Shown here: piece after piece, positions 19,271 to 28,369 of the stretch | How positions within the stretch are numbered: the first letter of the stretch is position 1 | Layout: each line of letters begins with the position of its first letter | Origin: Gemmataceae bacterium | GTDB taxonomy: Bacteria > Planctomycetota > Planctomycetia > Gemmatales > Gemmataceae | Length of the DNA: 33,375 bases | Assembly (NCBI GenBank): GCA_019747655.1 | Contig: JAIEQO010000635.1 | Coordinates: forward strand, 1-33,375 | Direction: 5' to 3' | Made by a program: the position numbers and the translations under genes | Notes under the pieces: generated by a model | Databases searched by the model: none | The model's input: the letters and a program-made list of their open reading frames with translations, nothing else | What the model was told of the DNA's origin: nothing

Positions 19271-19523
19271 CGCGGTTCCTCCGGGTGATGTCACTCCCTC
19301 CATCATCGGCCGTCCGGCCCGCACGGTTCCAGCCCGCCGGCCGCGAAACCGAACCCGGCTCTCCGTCCGCAGGAAATTTGACGGGTGGCCCGATTGTTCC
19401 CGGCGTCCGGCGGGGCCGGCCTCAAAACTGGCCTAGGGATTCGACCGGCCCGGGGTAGGATAAGGGGGTGGCGCCCCGTCGCCCGGCGGCCCCCAAACGG
19501 CTCCCGCCCCGGTCGGCCCGGCC

Positions 19524-20957
19524 ATGCAGACTCGCTCCGCCGCCGCCATCATCCAGGCCGTCCGCGACAGCGGCCTCGTCCCCCCGGACGACTTCCCGTC
19601 CGTGGAGCAAGAGCTGACCGCCCTCGGGGAGGACCCGCCGGCGGTCATGCGGCACCTCGTCCAGGCCGGCCGGGTCACCGTCCACCAGCTCCGCAAGGTC
19701 GTCCACGGCAAGACGGCCGAACTCTTCGTCGGCCCGTATGTGCTGCTCGACAAGGTCGGCGAAGGGGGGATGGGGAAGGTCTACAAGGGCCGGGATTCCC
19801 GCACCGGCCGGCTGGTCGGGCTGAAGGTGGTCCGCCCGCACCTGTTGGCCAACCCGGTCGTCCGGGGCCGGTTCCACCGCGAGGTCCAGACCGCCCACGC
19901 CCTGAAGCACCGGCACATCGTCGAGGTGTTCGACAGCGGGGAGGACGCCGGCCGGCACTACCTGGCGATGGACTTCGTGGACGGGATCGACCTGTCCCGG
20001 CTGGTCCGGGAGTACGGGGCGGTCCCGGTCCCGGAGGCGTGCGAGTACCTGCGGCAGGCGGCCCTGGGGTTGCAACATGCCCACGACCAGGGGATCGTCC
20101 ACCGGGACGTGAAGCCGTCGAACATCATCGTCAGCGGGGAGCGGTTCCACCCGGCCCAGACCGAGCCCACCCTGGTCCGCATCCTCGACATGGGGCTGGT
20201 CCGGTGGGTCGGGTTCGAGGAGGAGGACCACCCCGGGACCGACCTGACCCGGGACGGGACGGTGGTGGGGACGCCGGACTACATGGCCCCGGAACAGGCC
20301 AAGAACTCGAAGGCGATCGACCACCGGGCCGACCTGTACGCCCTCGGCGGGGCGTTCTACTTCCTCCTGACCGGGAAGCCGCCGTTCCCGGACGGCAGCC
20401 CGATCGAGAAGATTCTGAAGCACCAGATCGAGCCGCCGCCGCCGCTCCAGGCGGCCCGCCCGGACGTGCAGGACGGGCTGGCCCGGGTGGTCCGGAAGCT
20501 GATGTCGAAGAAGCCGGCGGCCCGGTTCGGGTCGGCCGCCGAGCTGGCCGAGGTGCTCCAGCCGTTCACCTGGTTCCGCCCGGACGACCGGGCCCCGAAC
20601 TTCACCCCGCTGCCGGCCGGGGCCCCGCCGGCCCCGCAGACGCTCTCCGGCGGGTCGTCCACGGCCGTCCCGACCCCGCTCCGGCCGAAGCCGACCGTGC
20701 CGACCACGCCGAAGCCGAAGACCCCCGCCCCGAAGCCGTCGACCGTGCCCCAGCCGCTCGTGACGGCGACCGACCGGACACCCAGCCCGCGGACCCCGCC
20801 CCCGGCACCCCGGCGGCCGACCCTGCGGCACCAGCCGCGGCGGCCGGAGCCGACCCGGGGCGTGTGGTGGGTGGTGCTGGCGGCCGTGGCCGTCGTCGCC
20901 GCCCTGACCGGGTCGGTGGCCCTGGTGGCGGCCCTGTTCGGGCTGCTCAAGAGCTGA
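19524..20957 (+). CDS. serine/threonine protein kinase (Hanks type) with Pro-rich linker and C-terminal TM
   Basis: YVLLDKVGEGGMGKVYKGRDSRTGRLVGLKVVRP...IVHRDVKPSNIIV...ILDMGLVRW...GTPDYMAPEQAKNSKAIDHRADLYALGGAFYFLLTGKPPF. Confidence 0.95.
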   Translation: MQTRSAAAIIQAVRDSGLVPPDDFPSVEQELTALGEDPPAVMRHLVQAGRVTVHQLRKVVHGKTAELFVGPYVLLDKVGEGGMGKVYKGRDSRTGRLVGLKVVRPHLLANPVVRGRFHREVQTAHALKHRHIVEVFDSGEDAGRHYLAMDFVDGIDLSRLVREYGAVPVPEACEYLRQAALGLQHAHDQGIVHRDVKPSNIIVSGERFHPAQTEPTLVRILDMGLVRWVGFEEEDHPGTDLTRDGTVVGTPDYMAPEQAKNSKAIDHRADLYALGGAFYFLLTGKPPFPDGSPIEKILKHQIEPPPPLQAARPDVQDGLARVVRKLMSKKPAARFGSAAELAEVLQPFTWFRPDDRAPNFTPLPAGAPPAPQTLSGGSSTAVPTPLRPKPTVPTTPKPKTPAPKPSTVPQPLVTATDRTPSPRTPPPAPRRPTLRHQPRRPEPTRGVWWVVLAAVAVVAALTGSVALVAALFGLLKS

Positions 20958-20965
20958 CGCCGGCC

Positions 20966-23041
20966 CTACCGGGTGGAATGCACGGTCAGGTAAACCGACC
21001 CGGTCACGTTCGCCCGGTCGGCCGCGGCCAGGTTGTAGGCCACCTGCATCTGCATCACCGGCCGGAGGTCGGCCACCGTCAGCTCGACCGTCCGGCCGTC
21101 GGGCATGAGCCGGGCCGCCGTCACCGGCACGTCGTCCTGCCCCTCGGCGTTCGGGTCCGACACCTTCCACCGCTTCGACCCGTAATCGCCGGACCAGCGG
21201 TAGTTCCACCGGGCCACCCGGTAGCGGGCCGGGTCGGTGGCGGCGGCCGGTTCGAGCGGCCGGCCGAAGGTCAGCCGGAGGGAGCTGCCATCCACCTTCA
21301 TGGCCGTCGGCACGTCGAGCGGCTTGCCGGTGTACCGCACCCTCTGAAGGCAGCCGTCGGCCTTCGCCGCGGTCTGCCAGCCGTTGAGGCCGCAGACGTA
21401 CAGATGGCCGTCCTGGGGGTGGAACCGGCCCCGGCAGACGCCCGACAGGAACCGGATGTCGAGCGGGGCAACGCCGCCCTGGGTGACGCCGGCGGCCGTC
21501 TTCTGGCGGAGCAGGACGAACGGCCGGCACCGGCCGTAGGAGAGGTGGATGGGCAGCCCTGCGAGCGGCCCGAACCGGCCGGGCGGGACCCACACCTGCC
21601 CGCCGGCCGAGTTGTCGACTTCCCGGGGAATCCAGCAGAGCGGGCCGTCGTAGGTCTTGGGCGGGTCCTTCCGGTGGTGGGCCCGCATGTCGCCGTAGAA
21701 GCCGCCCGGCTTGTACTCGTCGACCCGGGTGGCCGGCATCCAATTCCCCTCCTGGTCGGCCCCGGTCAGGATGCCGGCGGGCGACATGCCCATCCCGATC
21801 GGGTGGCGGAACCCGGTGCAGAGCGTCTCGGCCTTCGAGCCGTCCTTCGAGACCTTGATGAGGGTGCCGCCGGACGGCAGGTCGGTGTCGCCGGTCTTGA
21901 AGAAGTAGAAGTTCCCCTCGGGGTCGGTTTCGAGGCAGGTGTCGTAGGAGTGCTCGCCGGGGCCGGTGTGCCAGTCGTTACACAGGTTCTCGTAGAAGTC
22001 GGCCTCGCCGTCGGCGTTGAGGTCGTGCAGTCGGGTGAGCTGGCCGCGTTCGAGCACTACGACCTTCCCGTCCACGACCCTCAGGCCGAGCGGGTGGTAA
22101 AGGCCGGTGGCGTACCGCTGCCAGGAGCAGGTGCCGGCCGTCTCGTCGACGGCGACGAGCCAGACATCGCCGTGGCAGGTGGAGACGGCGACCCGGCCGT
22201 CCGGGAGGAAGTCGAGCCCGGTGCAGAAGAACAAGGCATTGAACCGGTTCTGGGTCGGTATCGTCAGTGTGTCGACGGCGAACGGCCCGTCACCGGTGCC
22301 ACGCTCCAGTTTGGTGACGATCGGCTCACCCCACCGCTTGGGGCCGGGCCGGGTCAGCGCGACGACCGGGTCGACGGTGTCCGCCGGCTCGCCGACCGGG
22401 GCCTCGGAATGCGCGGACACGACGACGGTGGGCCGGCCGTCCCGCCCCGGGGCGAGCCGGGTCGTCTCCCAGACCCGGCGGCCGTCACGGTCGTACTCGA
22501 ACACCACCCGGTCGGCGCGAACGTATTGCCCGCGGAACCGGCCGGCCGTCGGGACCGGGGCGGTCGCCCGGGGGTCGCCGGCCGGCCCGGCGAAGGCCAT
22601 CGTCCCGGCCGGGGTCGGGGTGTTCATCAGCCCGAACCGGACGTCGCTGTGGTTCAGCCAGCCGCCGGTCCAGCCGGCCGCCAGCCGCAGGGTGCAGCGG
22701 TCGAAGACCACGCCGGCGTCTCCCTTCTCCCCGAGCCGTACCACCGTGGCCTTGTACACCCTCTCCCGGCCCTTGCCGAGCGGGTAGGCCATCGTGCAGT
22801 TGAGGAACGGGCCGGTGTCCATCCGGCGGAACCGACCGTCCACCCAGTTCGCCTCGATGGCCTGTTCCCACGGCTCGGCCGGTCCGGTCGCCGGCCGCGG
22901 GGTCCAGTCGGCCAGGGCCGGGTCGATGCCCGGCGGGAGCCCCCGGGCCGGCCGCGGCGGCGGGGCGACCGGGACCGGATCGGCCGCCGGGGCGACCGGA
23001 ACCGCAACGAGTAGAAACAGCGGGAGCAGGCGAAGGCCCAT
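20966..23041 (-). CDS. secreted sorbosone-dehydrogenase-like/DUF6797-type beta-propeller protein
   Basis: MGLRLLPLFLLVAVPVAPAADPV signal; GLDFLPDGRVAVSTCHGDVWLVA...GLYHPLGLRVVDGKVVVLERGQLTRLHDLNADGEADFYENLCNDW...FRHPIGMGMSPAGILTGADQEGNWMPATRVDEYKPGGFYG. Confidence 0.75.
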   Translation of the reverse strand: MGLRLLPLFLLVAVPVAPAADPVPVAPPPRPARGLPPGIDPALADWTPRPATGPAEPWEQAIEANWVDGRFRRMDTGPFLNCTMAYPLGKGRERVYKATVVRLGEKGDAGVVFDRCTLRLAAGWTGGWLNHSDVRFGLMNTPTPAGTMAFAGPAGDPRATAPVPTAGRFRGQYVRADRVVFEYDRDGRRVWETTRLAPGRDGRPTVVVSAHSEAPVGEPADTVDPVVALTRPGPKRWGEPIVTKLERGTGDGPFAVDTLTIPTQNRFNALFFCTGLDFLPDGRVAVSTCHGDVWLVAVDETAGTCSWQRYATGLYHPLGLRVVDGKVVVLERGQLTRLHDLNADGEADFYENLCNDWHTGPGEHSYDTCLETDPEGNFYFFKTGDTDLPSGGTLIKVSKDGSKAETLCTGFRHPIGMGMSPAGILTGADQEGNWMPATRVDEYKPGGFYGDMRAHHRKDPPKTYDGPLCWIPREVDNSAGGQVWVPPGRFGPLAGLPIHLSYGRCRPFVLLRQKTAAGVTQGGVAPLDIRFLSGVCRGRFHPQDGHLYVCGLNGWQTAAKADGCLQRVRYTGKPLDVPTAMKVDGSSLRLTFGRPLEPAAATDPARYRVARWNYRWSGDYGSKRWKVSDPNAEGQDDVPVTAARLMPDGRTVELTVADLRPVMQMQVAYNLAAADRANVTGSVYLTVHSTR

Positions 23042-23198
23042 GAGGTGCGTTCCGGCGGGGAGGTCTGGCGGATGGAGTGATGATGACCGACCGCGACCGG
23101 GAATGCAACCGCCCCGGCCGGAACGACCCGGATACAATCCCCCGGGCGGCCATCCGACGCCGCCACCGCGACCCCTGTTCCCACGCAAGGAGTCGATC

Positions 23199-23657
23199 AT
23201 GTCCCGGGCCCGTTTCATCCCGTTCGCCGCAGCCATGGTCTTCGTCGCGCCGGCCGGGGCGGAGGACAAGCCGGCCAAGTTCGACCCGCAGAAGTTGCTC
23301 GGCAAGTACATCGACATCGAGGGGATGAAGGACGGCGAGAAGGCCGACCCTGACCGCCTCAAGGGGCAGTTCGTGACCGTCACCAAGGACGTCTTCAAGA
23401 TCGAGGGGGACCTGCCGCAGCAGACGTTCGAATTCGCCTACAAGCTGGACGTGACCAAGACACCGGTCGAGATCGACCTGGAAATCCAGTACCCCGAGGA
23501 CCTGAAGGGGAACAAGGCCCGGGGCATCATCGCCTTCGACGGCAAGACGCTGAAGCTCTGCTACCACAAGGACGACAAGGACCGCCCGAAGAAGTTCGAG
23601 GCGACGGCCGAGAACGGCTACTTCCTCTGGACGATGAAGAAGGCGGAGAAAAAATGA
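23199..23657 (+). CDS. secreted TIGR03067-like domain protein
   Basis: MSRARFIPFAAAMVFVAPAGAEDKPAKFDPQKLLGKYIDIEGMKDGEK...FEFAYKLDVTKTPVEIDLEI...GIIAFDGKTLKLCYHKDDKDRPKKFEA. Confidence 0.7.
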   Translation: MSRARFIPFAAAMVFVAPAGAEDKPAKFDPQKLLGKYIDIEGMKDGEKADPDRLKGQFVTVTKDVFKIEGDLPQQTFEFAYKLDVTKTPVEIDLEIQYPEDLKGNKARGIIAFDGKTLKLCYHKDDKDRPKKFEATAENGYFLWTMKKAEKK

Positions 23658-23682
23658 GCCGCGGGTGCCGCACGCACCCGGT

Positions 23683-23990
23683 TCAGGGGAGCCGCGACCG
23701 CCACGGCCGGCGGGCGGCACGGCCGTGGGTGATGGCCAAGATCACGGCCACCGTCCCGTCCACCGCGTAGGTGATGACGACCGGGAACCGCCGGGTGACC
23801 GTTCGCGGATCTCCCGGCCGCGCGGGGCACCCGTCACCGCGGCACCGGCGTGCGGGAAGGCCAGGATGCGGGCGATCGCGGCGCCGACCTCGGCGTCGAA
23901 GTCGCTGCCTAACCCAGGCTGTCGGGCCTCGTAGAACGCGACCAGATGAAGCTGGTCGGCGTTCGCCCCGGCGGTGTAGCGGTGGGTCAT
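23683..23990 (-). pseudogene. RelE/ParE-type toxin with a 1-nt frameshift
   Basis: Frame 1 MTHRYTAGANADQLHLVAFYEARQPGLGSDFDAEVGAAIARILAFPHAGAAVTGAPRGREIRER; continues in another frame as RRFPVVITYAVDGTVAVILAITHGRAARRPWRSRLP*. Confidence 0.8.
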
Positions 23991-24241
23991 TGCCCCCGCA
24001 TCCGCTTCAGGAGTTCCTGCACGTTCTGCTTCACCTGTTCGCCGTCGAGGAGCCGTTCCGGGTGGGCGTGGGCCTCATCCGACCGGCGGACGATCTCGGC
24101 CAGGTGTTCTGCGTAGTCGGGGTCCGAGGCCTGCCAGTCCCCGATGTCCACGCTCTCCGCGAGCCGCCCGACCATCTCCCGGCGGTCTTCCAGCGGCAGG
24201 TCGATGGCCTGCTCCAAAAGTTTCATCGCGGCGTCACTCAT
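23987..24241 (-). CDS. addiction-module antitoxin component (TIGR02574-like)
   Basis: MSDAAMKLLEQAIDLPLEDRREMVGRLAESVDIGDWQASDPDYAEHLAEIVRRSDEAHAHPERLLDGEQVKQNVQELLKRMRGQ; ATGA overlap with the toxin start. Confidence 0.75.
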   Translation of the reverse strand: MSDAAMKLLEQAIDLPLEDRREMVGRLAESVDIGDWQASDPDYAEHLAEIVRRSDEAHAHPERLLDGEQVKQNVQELLKRMRGQ

Positions 24242-24262
24242 CGCACACCTCCGGTTCCGGGT

Positions 24263-25834
24263 TTACAGCGTCGGGCCGATCCCCCACGGGGCGAACTCCT
24301 CCTCGCCCACGCCGTTGATCTCGCTCTTCGTCTTCTCCCCGCCGGCCACCCGCAACACCGTCTCGAAAATCTCCTGCCCGACCTCCTCGACCGGCACGCC
24401 GTCCAGAATCTTCCCGGCGTCGATGTCCATGTCGCCTTCCATGTGCCGGTACAGCGGGGTGTTCGTCGCCACCTTGATCGACGGGGCCGGTTTGCACCCG
24501 AACACGCTCCCCCGGCCGGTGGTGAACACGCACACGTTCGCCCCCCCGGCCACGATCCCCGTCATGCTCACCGGGTCGTACCCCGGGGTGTCCATCACCA
24601 CGAACCCCTTCGCCGTCACCGGCTCGGCGTACCGCACGACATCGACCATCGCCGTCGTCCCGGCCTTCGCAATCGCCCCCAGCGACTTCTCGTAAATCGT
24701 CGTCAACCCGCCCTCCTTGTTCCCGGGCGACGGGTTGTTGTTAATCTCGGCCCCGAAGACGCCCGCGTACCACTCCCACCACTTGATCCGCTCGACCAGT
24801 TTCTCGCCCACCGCCTTCGACACCGCCCGGCGGGTCAGGATGTGCTCGGCCCCGTAAATCTCCGGCGTCTCGCCCAGGATCGTCGTCCCGCCCTGCTGCA
24901 CCACCAAGTCGCTGGCCACCCCCAGGGCCGGGTTGGCCGTCACGCCGCTGTTCCCGTCCGACCCGCCGCAGTTGGTCCCCAGGATGATGTGCTTGGCCGA
25001 CACCGGCACCCGGCGGATGTCGTTCACCCGCGGCAGGACCTCGGCCACCGCCTTCACCCCGGCCTCGACCGTCTTGCCGATCCCGCCGCACTCCTGGATG
25101 TTCAGCACCACCGGGCCGCCCTTCGCCCCGCCCAACTGGATCACGTCCAGCTTCTCCCCCTCGATCAGGTGGTTCGCCTGGACGATCTCGCACCCCAGCC
25201 CCACCAGGATGTACGCGGCCACGTTCGCGTGCCGGGCGAACCCGGCCAGGGTGCGGTCGAGCTGCTTGTGGTCCGGGCCGTCGAACTGCATCGCGCACCC
25301 GCCCCGGTGCGTCACCGCCACCACCCCGTCCACGTTCGGGTACTGCTTCAGGACGCCCGACTCCCGCACCCGGTCGGCGATGTACTTGCTGGTGCTGGCC
25401 GAGCAGTTCACCGTGCTGATGACGGCCACGTAGTTCCGGGTCCCGTAGCGGAGGTGGTCCGGCCGGCCCGGGCCGCGGTCGAACCCCAGGAACGTCCGCT
25501 CCTCGGCCGGCGGGGGTAACGGGGCCGGGATCGCCGACGCATACGCGTAATCCCGCTCGAACGCCCCGACCTTGACGTTGTGGACGTGGACGTGCTCGCC
25601 GACCGCCACCGGCCGGGCCGCGAACCCGATCACCTGCCCGTACTTCGAGACCGGCTCCCCCTCACCGATCGGCCGGACGGCGAACTTGTGCCCCATCCGG
25701 ACGGCCGCCGGGACCCGGACGGCGTGGCCGTCGTGCCGCAACTCCGTCCCGGCCGGGATCGGCCGGCGGGCGACCGCCACGTTGTCCTGCGGGCGGAGGT
25801 GGACGGCGTAGTCCGGGAGCGGGGCGGCGGCCAT
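24263..25834 (-). CDS. UxaA/GarD family dehydratase (altronate/galactarate dehydratase-like)
   Basis: SAF-type N-terminus VHLRPQDNVAVARRPIPAGTEL; RYGTRNYVAVISTVNCSASTSKYIADRV...HRGGCAM...LILGTNCGGSDGNSGVTANPALG...VMDTPGYDPVSMTGIVAGGANVCVFTTGRGSVFGCKPAPSIKV. Confidence 0.93.
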   Translation of the reverse strand: MAAAPLPDYAVHLRPQDNVAVARRPIPAGTELRHDGHAVRVPAAVRMGHKFAVRPIGEGEPVSKYGQVIGFAARPVAVGEHVHVHNVKVGAFERDYAYASAIPAPLPPPAEERTFLGFDRGPGRPDHLRYGTRNYVAVISTVNCSASTSKYIADRVRESGVLKQYPNVDGVVAVTHRGGCAMQFDGPDHKQLDRTLAGFARHANVAAYILVGLGCEIVQANHLIEGEKLDVIQLGGAKGGPVVLNIQECGGIGKTVEAGVKAVAEVLPRVNDIRRVPVSAKHIILGTNCGGSDGNSGVTANPALGVASDLVVQQGGTTILGETPEIYGAEHILTRRAVSKAVGEKLVERIKWWEWYAGVFGAEINNNPSPGNKEGGLTTIYEKSLGAIAKAGTTAMVDVVRYAEPVTAKGFVVMDTPGYDPVSMTGIVAGGANVCVFTTGRGSVFGCKPAPSIKVATNTPLYRHMEGDMDIDAGKILDGVPVEEVGQEIFETVLRVAGGEKTKSEINGVGEEEFAPWGIGPTL

Positions 25835-26110
25835 CGCGGGGTCCTTGCGGCGGAGCGGCGGGATACCCTCAACCTACCCGAAACCGGCCACCGGGAGCAG
25901 CCCGACCCGGCCGGGGGTGCGGGTTGTGCGGCTCGCCCCGGCGGGGCGGTCTGGGCCGGCCCGAATCGGCAGTTGCACCCGGGCCGGCCGGAAGTATGAT
26001 GCGTCTAACTTCGGCGCCCGGCCGTGTCCGTGGCCGTGGTTTCCCCTATCGTAACGTGCTACATGACGCCGGCCGTGATAGGGTCCCTCGTGCCGCGGAA
26101 GGGTCGGTCG

Positions 26111-26302
26111 ATGGAAAAGTGGCTGATCTACGGGGCGCTCGGCGTCTCCGGCCTGCTGCTCCTGATCTTCCTGCTGGACATGTTCGTCGGCATCTTCGGC
26201 GGCGGGTCGCCGAACCCGTTCACCACCGTCGACGTGTTCGGCATCATCGCCGCGGGGGTCGTGGGCTACCTGGCGTACAACGCCTCGAAGGACTTGAAGT
26301 AA
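26111..26302 (+). CDS. small two-TM membrane protein
   Basis: MEKWLIYGALGVSGLLLLIFLLDMFVGIFGGGSPNPFTTVDVFGIIAAGVVGYLAYNASKDLK. Confidence 0.65.
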   Translation: MEKWLIYGALGVSGLLLLIFLLDMFVGIFGGGSPNPFTTVDVFGIIAAGVVGYLAYNASKDLK

Positions 26303-26483
26303 CTCCGGGGGAATGGCTCTGACCCCTACCCCCTCCCCCCCCCGCCGATCGCACCCCACCCCCTCTTCTGTCGCAACTCATTACAGACGACCGGCTTAAG
26401 CCCGGCTGGACCTACCCAATTTGCGGCACACCCGGCAACGGTGTGGTGTACAAATTCTTACAAAGTCGGTAGTTAGAACTCGC

Positions 26484-26513
26484 TCGTCCGTTGCCGTTGG
26501 CGGCAACGGACGA
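26484..26513. terminator. strong hairpin between convergent genes
   Basis: 12-bp perfect stem TCGTCCGTTGCC-GTTGGC-GGCAACGGACGA. Confidence 0.5.
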
Positions 26514-26550
26514 CGCCTTCTCCCGATCCCCTCCTTCGACCGATCGCCGG

Positions 26551-26577
26551 CCCCGAGGCAGGCCACGCCCCTCGGGG
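26551..26577. terminator. second hairpin between convergent genes
   Basis: CCCCGAG...CTCGGGG, close to an AT-rich tract (gaacaaattatcacatattttcc). Confidence 0.35.
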
Positions 26578-26655
26578 GCATTCTGAACAAATTATCACAT
26601 ATTTTCCCCATAGGTCAACCCCGTTCGGCCGGTTTCTTCGACCGCCGCCCCGGGG

Positions 26656-28200
26656 CTACCCGGCCCCGGCCAGCCCCAGCACCGCCTCGATCAGCCCGTC
26701 GGCGGTAAACGCCGTCGCCTCGGCGGCCACCGGGTAGCCCAGCTCCCGGACCACCCGCCCCGTCTCCGGGCTGATCGCCACCAGCTTCACCTCGCCGCGT
26801 TCCACCCGCCCGCGGATCGTCTCGTCGAACGCCCCGAGCAGCCCACGGGCGATGTTCGAGCTGCTCAGGGTGACGAACTCGACCTCCCCCCGGCGGAGGC
26901 GGTCCAGCACCGCGGCGTCCGGGTCGATCGCGTCGACTTGGTCGTAGGCCGTGACCTGCTCGACGCTGGCCACCTTCGCCAGCTCGTCCCGCAGCAGTTC
27001 GCGGCCGCGGTTGGCCCGGGCCAGCAGCACCCGGAACCCTGCGACGTGCGGTCGCAGGGCCTCGGCCAATCCCTCGGACGAGTACGCCGCGTCCGGCACC
27101 ACGTCGGCCCGCAGGCGGTACTCGCGGAGGGCGGCGGCCGTCTTCGGGCCGATCGCGGCGAACTTCACCCGCCCCAGGTCCCGCAGGTCGCGGCCGAGGG
27201 CGTCCAGCCGCCGCACCACGGCATGAACCCCGTTCGCGCTGGTGAAGACGAGCCAGTCCCACTTCCCCTCGCGGACCTCGCCGAGGGCCCGGTCGAGCGG
27301 CCCCCAGTCGGCCGGGTCGCGGACCTCGACCGTCGGCAGGCGGGAGACGACCGCTCCGAGGTGTTCGAGCTTCCGCACCATCTCGGCCGCCTGGTGGGCC
27401 GGCCGCGTCACCAGGACCCGGCGGCCGAACAGCGGCCGGGCCTCCCACCACGACCTCGGCGGCCGGTGGGCGACCGGCTCGCCCACGATGATGAGGCCGG
27501 GGGCTTCGAGCCCGGCCTGCCGGCGGGCCTCGTCGAGGTCGGCCAGCCGGGCCGAGACGGTCCGCTGGGCCCCGGTGCTGGCCCGCTCGACCACCGCGGC
27601 CGGGGTGTCCGGGCTCTTGCCGTGCTTGAGGAGTTCCGCAACCAGGACCGGCAGCCGGGCCACACCCATGTAGATGCACAGCGTCCCGGGGAACGCGGCC
27701 AGGGCCTTCCAATCCAGCGTGTTGCCGGTCTTGCCGGGCAGCTCGTGGCCGGTCACAAGGGCCACCGAGCTGGCGTAGTTCCGGTGGGTGAGGGGGACTT
27801 CGAGGTAGGCCCCGGCTGCGAGGGCGGCCGTCACCCCCGGGACGATCTCGTACCCCACCCCGGCCGCCCGCAGGGCCTCGGCCTCCTCCCCGCCGCGGCC
27901 GAAGATCAGCGGGTCGCCGCCCTTGAGCCGGACCACTGTTTTGCCGGCCTGCCCGGCGTCGATCAGGAGCCGGTGGATGTGCGGGTACTTGTCCGGGTGC
28001 TGGCCGGGGAGGTCGCGGACGCAGACCACCTCGGCGGCCGGGTTCACGCCGTCGAGCAGCCGGCGGGGGACGAGCTGGTCGTGGACGACGAGGTCGGCCC
28101 GGGCCAGCAGCTCGGCGGCCCGGACGGTGAGCAGGCCGGGGTTGCCGGGGCCGGCACCGACGAGGAAGACACGGGGTTCTTGGGGATCAGGCTGGGACAT
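26656..28200 (-). CDS. cobA-hemD: CobA-HemD fusion: uroporphyrinogen-III C-methyltransferase / uroporphyrinogen-III synthase
   Basis: [34 protein letters not shown]...[22 protein letters not shown]...[22 protein letters not shown]-terminal [19 protein letters not shown]...[17 protein letters not shown]. Confidence 0.95.
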   Translation of the reverse strand: MSQPDPQEPRVFLVGAGPGNPGLLTVRAAELLARADLVVHDQLVPRRLLDGVNPAAEVVCVRDLPGQHPDKYPHIHRLLIDAGQAGKTVVRLKGGDPLIFGRGGEEAEALRAAGVGYEIVPGVTAALAAGAYLEVPLTHRNYASSVALVTGHELPGKTGNTLDWKALAAFPGTLCIYMGVARLPVLVAELLKHGKSPDTPAAVVERASTGAQRTVSARLADLDEARRQAGLEAPGLIIVGEPVAHRPPRSWWEARPLFGRRVLVTRPAHQAAEMVRKLEHLGAVVSRLPTVEVRDPADWGPLDRALGEVREGKWDWLVFTSANGVHAVVRRLDALGRDLRDLGRVKFAAIGPKTAAALREYRLRADVVPDAAYSSEGLAEALRPHVAGFRVLLARANRGRELLRDELAKVASVEQVTAYDQVDAIDPDAAVLDRLRRGEVEFVTLSSSNIARGLLGAFDETIRGRVERGEVKLVAISPETGRVVRELGYPVAAEATAFTADGLIEAVLGLAGAG

Positions 28201-28209
28201 CGGAGAAGA

Positions 28210-28364
28210 GACCCCACCCCCTAACCCCCTCCCCCGCGGGGGGAGGGGGGACCGGAGTTCGGTGGCCGGTGTTGTTCCCCTCCCCCCACGGGGCGGGGCC
28301 GGGGCGTCGGTTCTTTGTCCGGTCCCCCCTCCCCCCGCGGGGGAGGGGGTTAGGGGGTGGGGTC
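28210..28364. repeat. 44-bp perfect inverted repeat element (E11)
   Basis: 28210-28253 gaccccaccccctaaccccctcccccgcggggggaggggggacc is the exact reverse complement of 28321-28364. Confidence 0.95.
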
Positions 28365-28369
28365 CTGTT

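Noticed and set aside
19385-23014. 1209-aa plus-strand ORF
   Set aside because: It runs out of frame through the STK gene and antisense to the sorbosone-dehydrogenase-like gene; Pro/Gly/Arg-rich translation typical of high-GC shadow ORFs.
26396-26611. 71-aa minus ORF MGKICDNLFRMPPRG...
   Set aside because: Spans two hairpins in an AT-richer spacer; no family resemblance.
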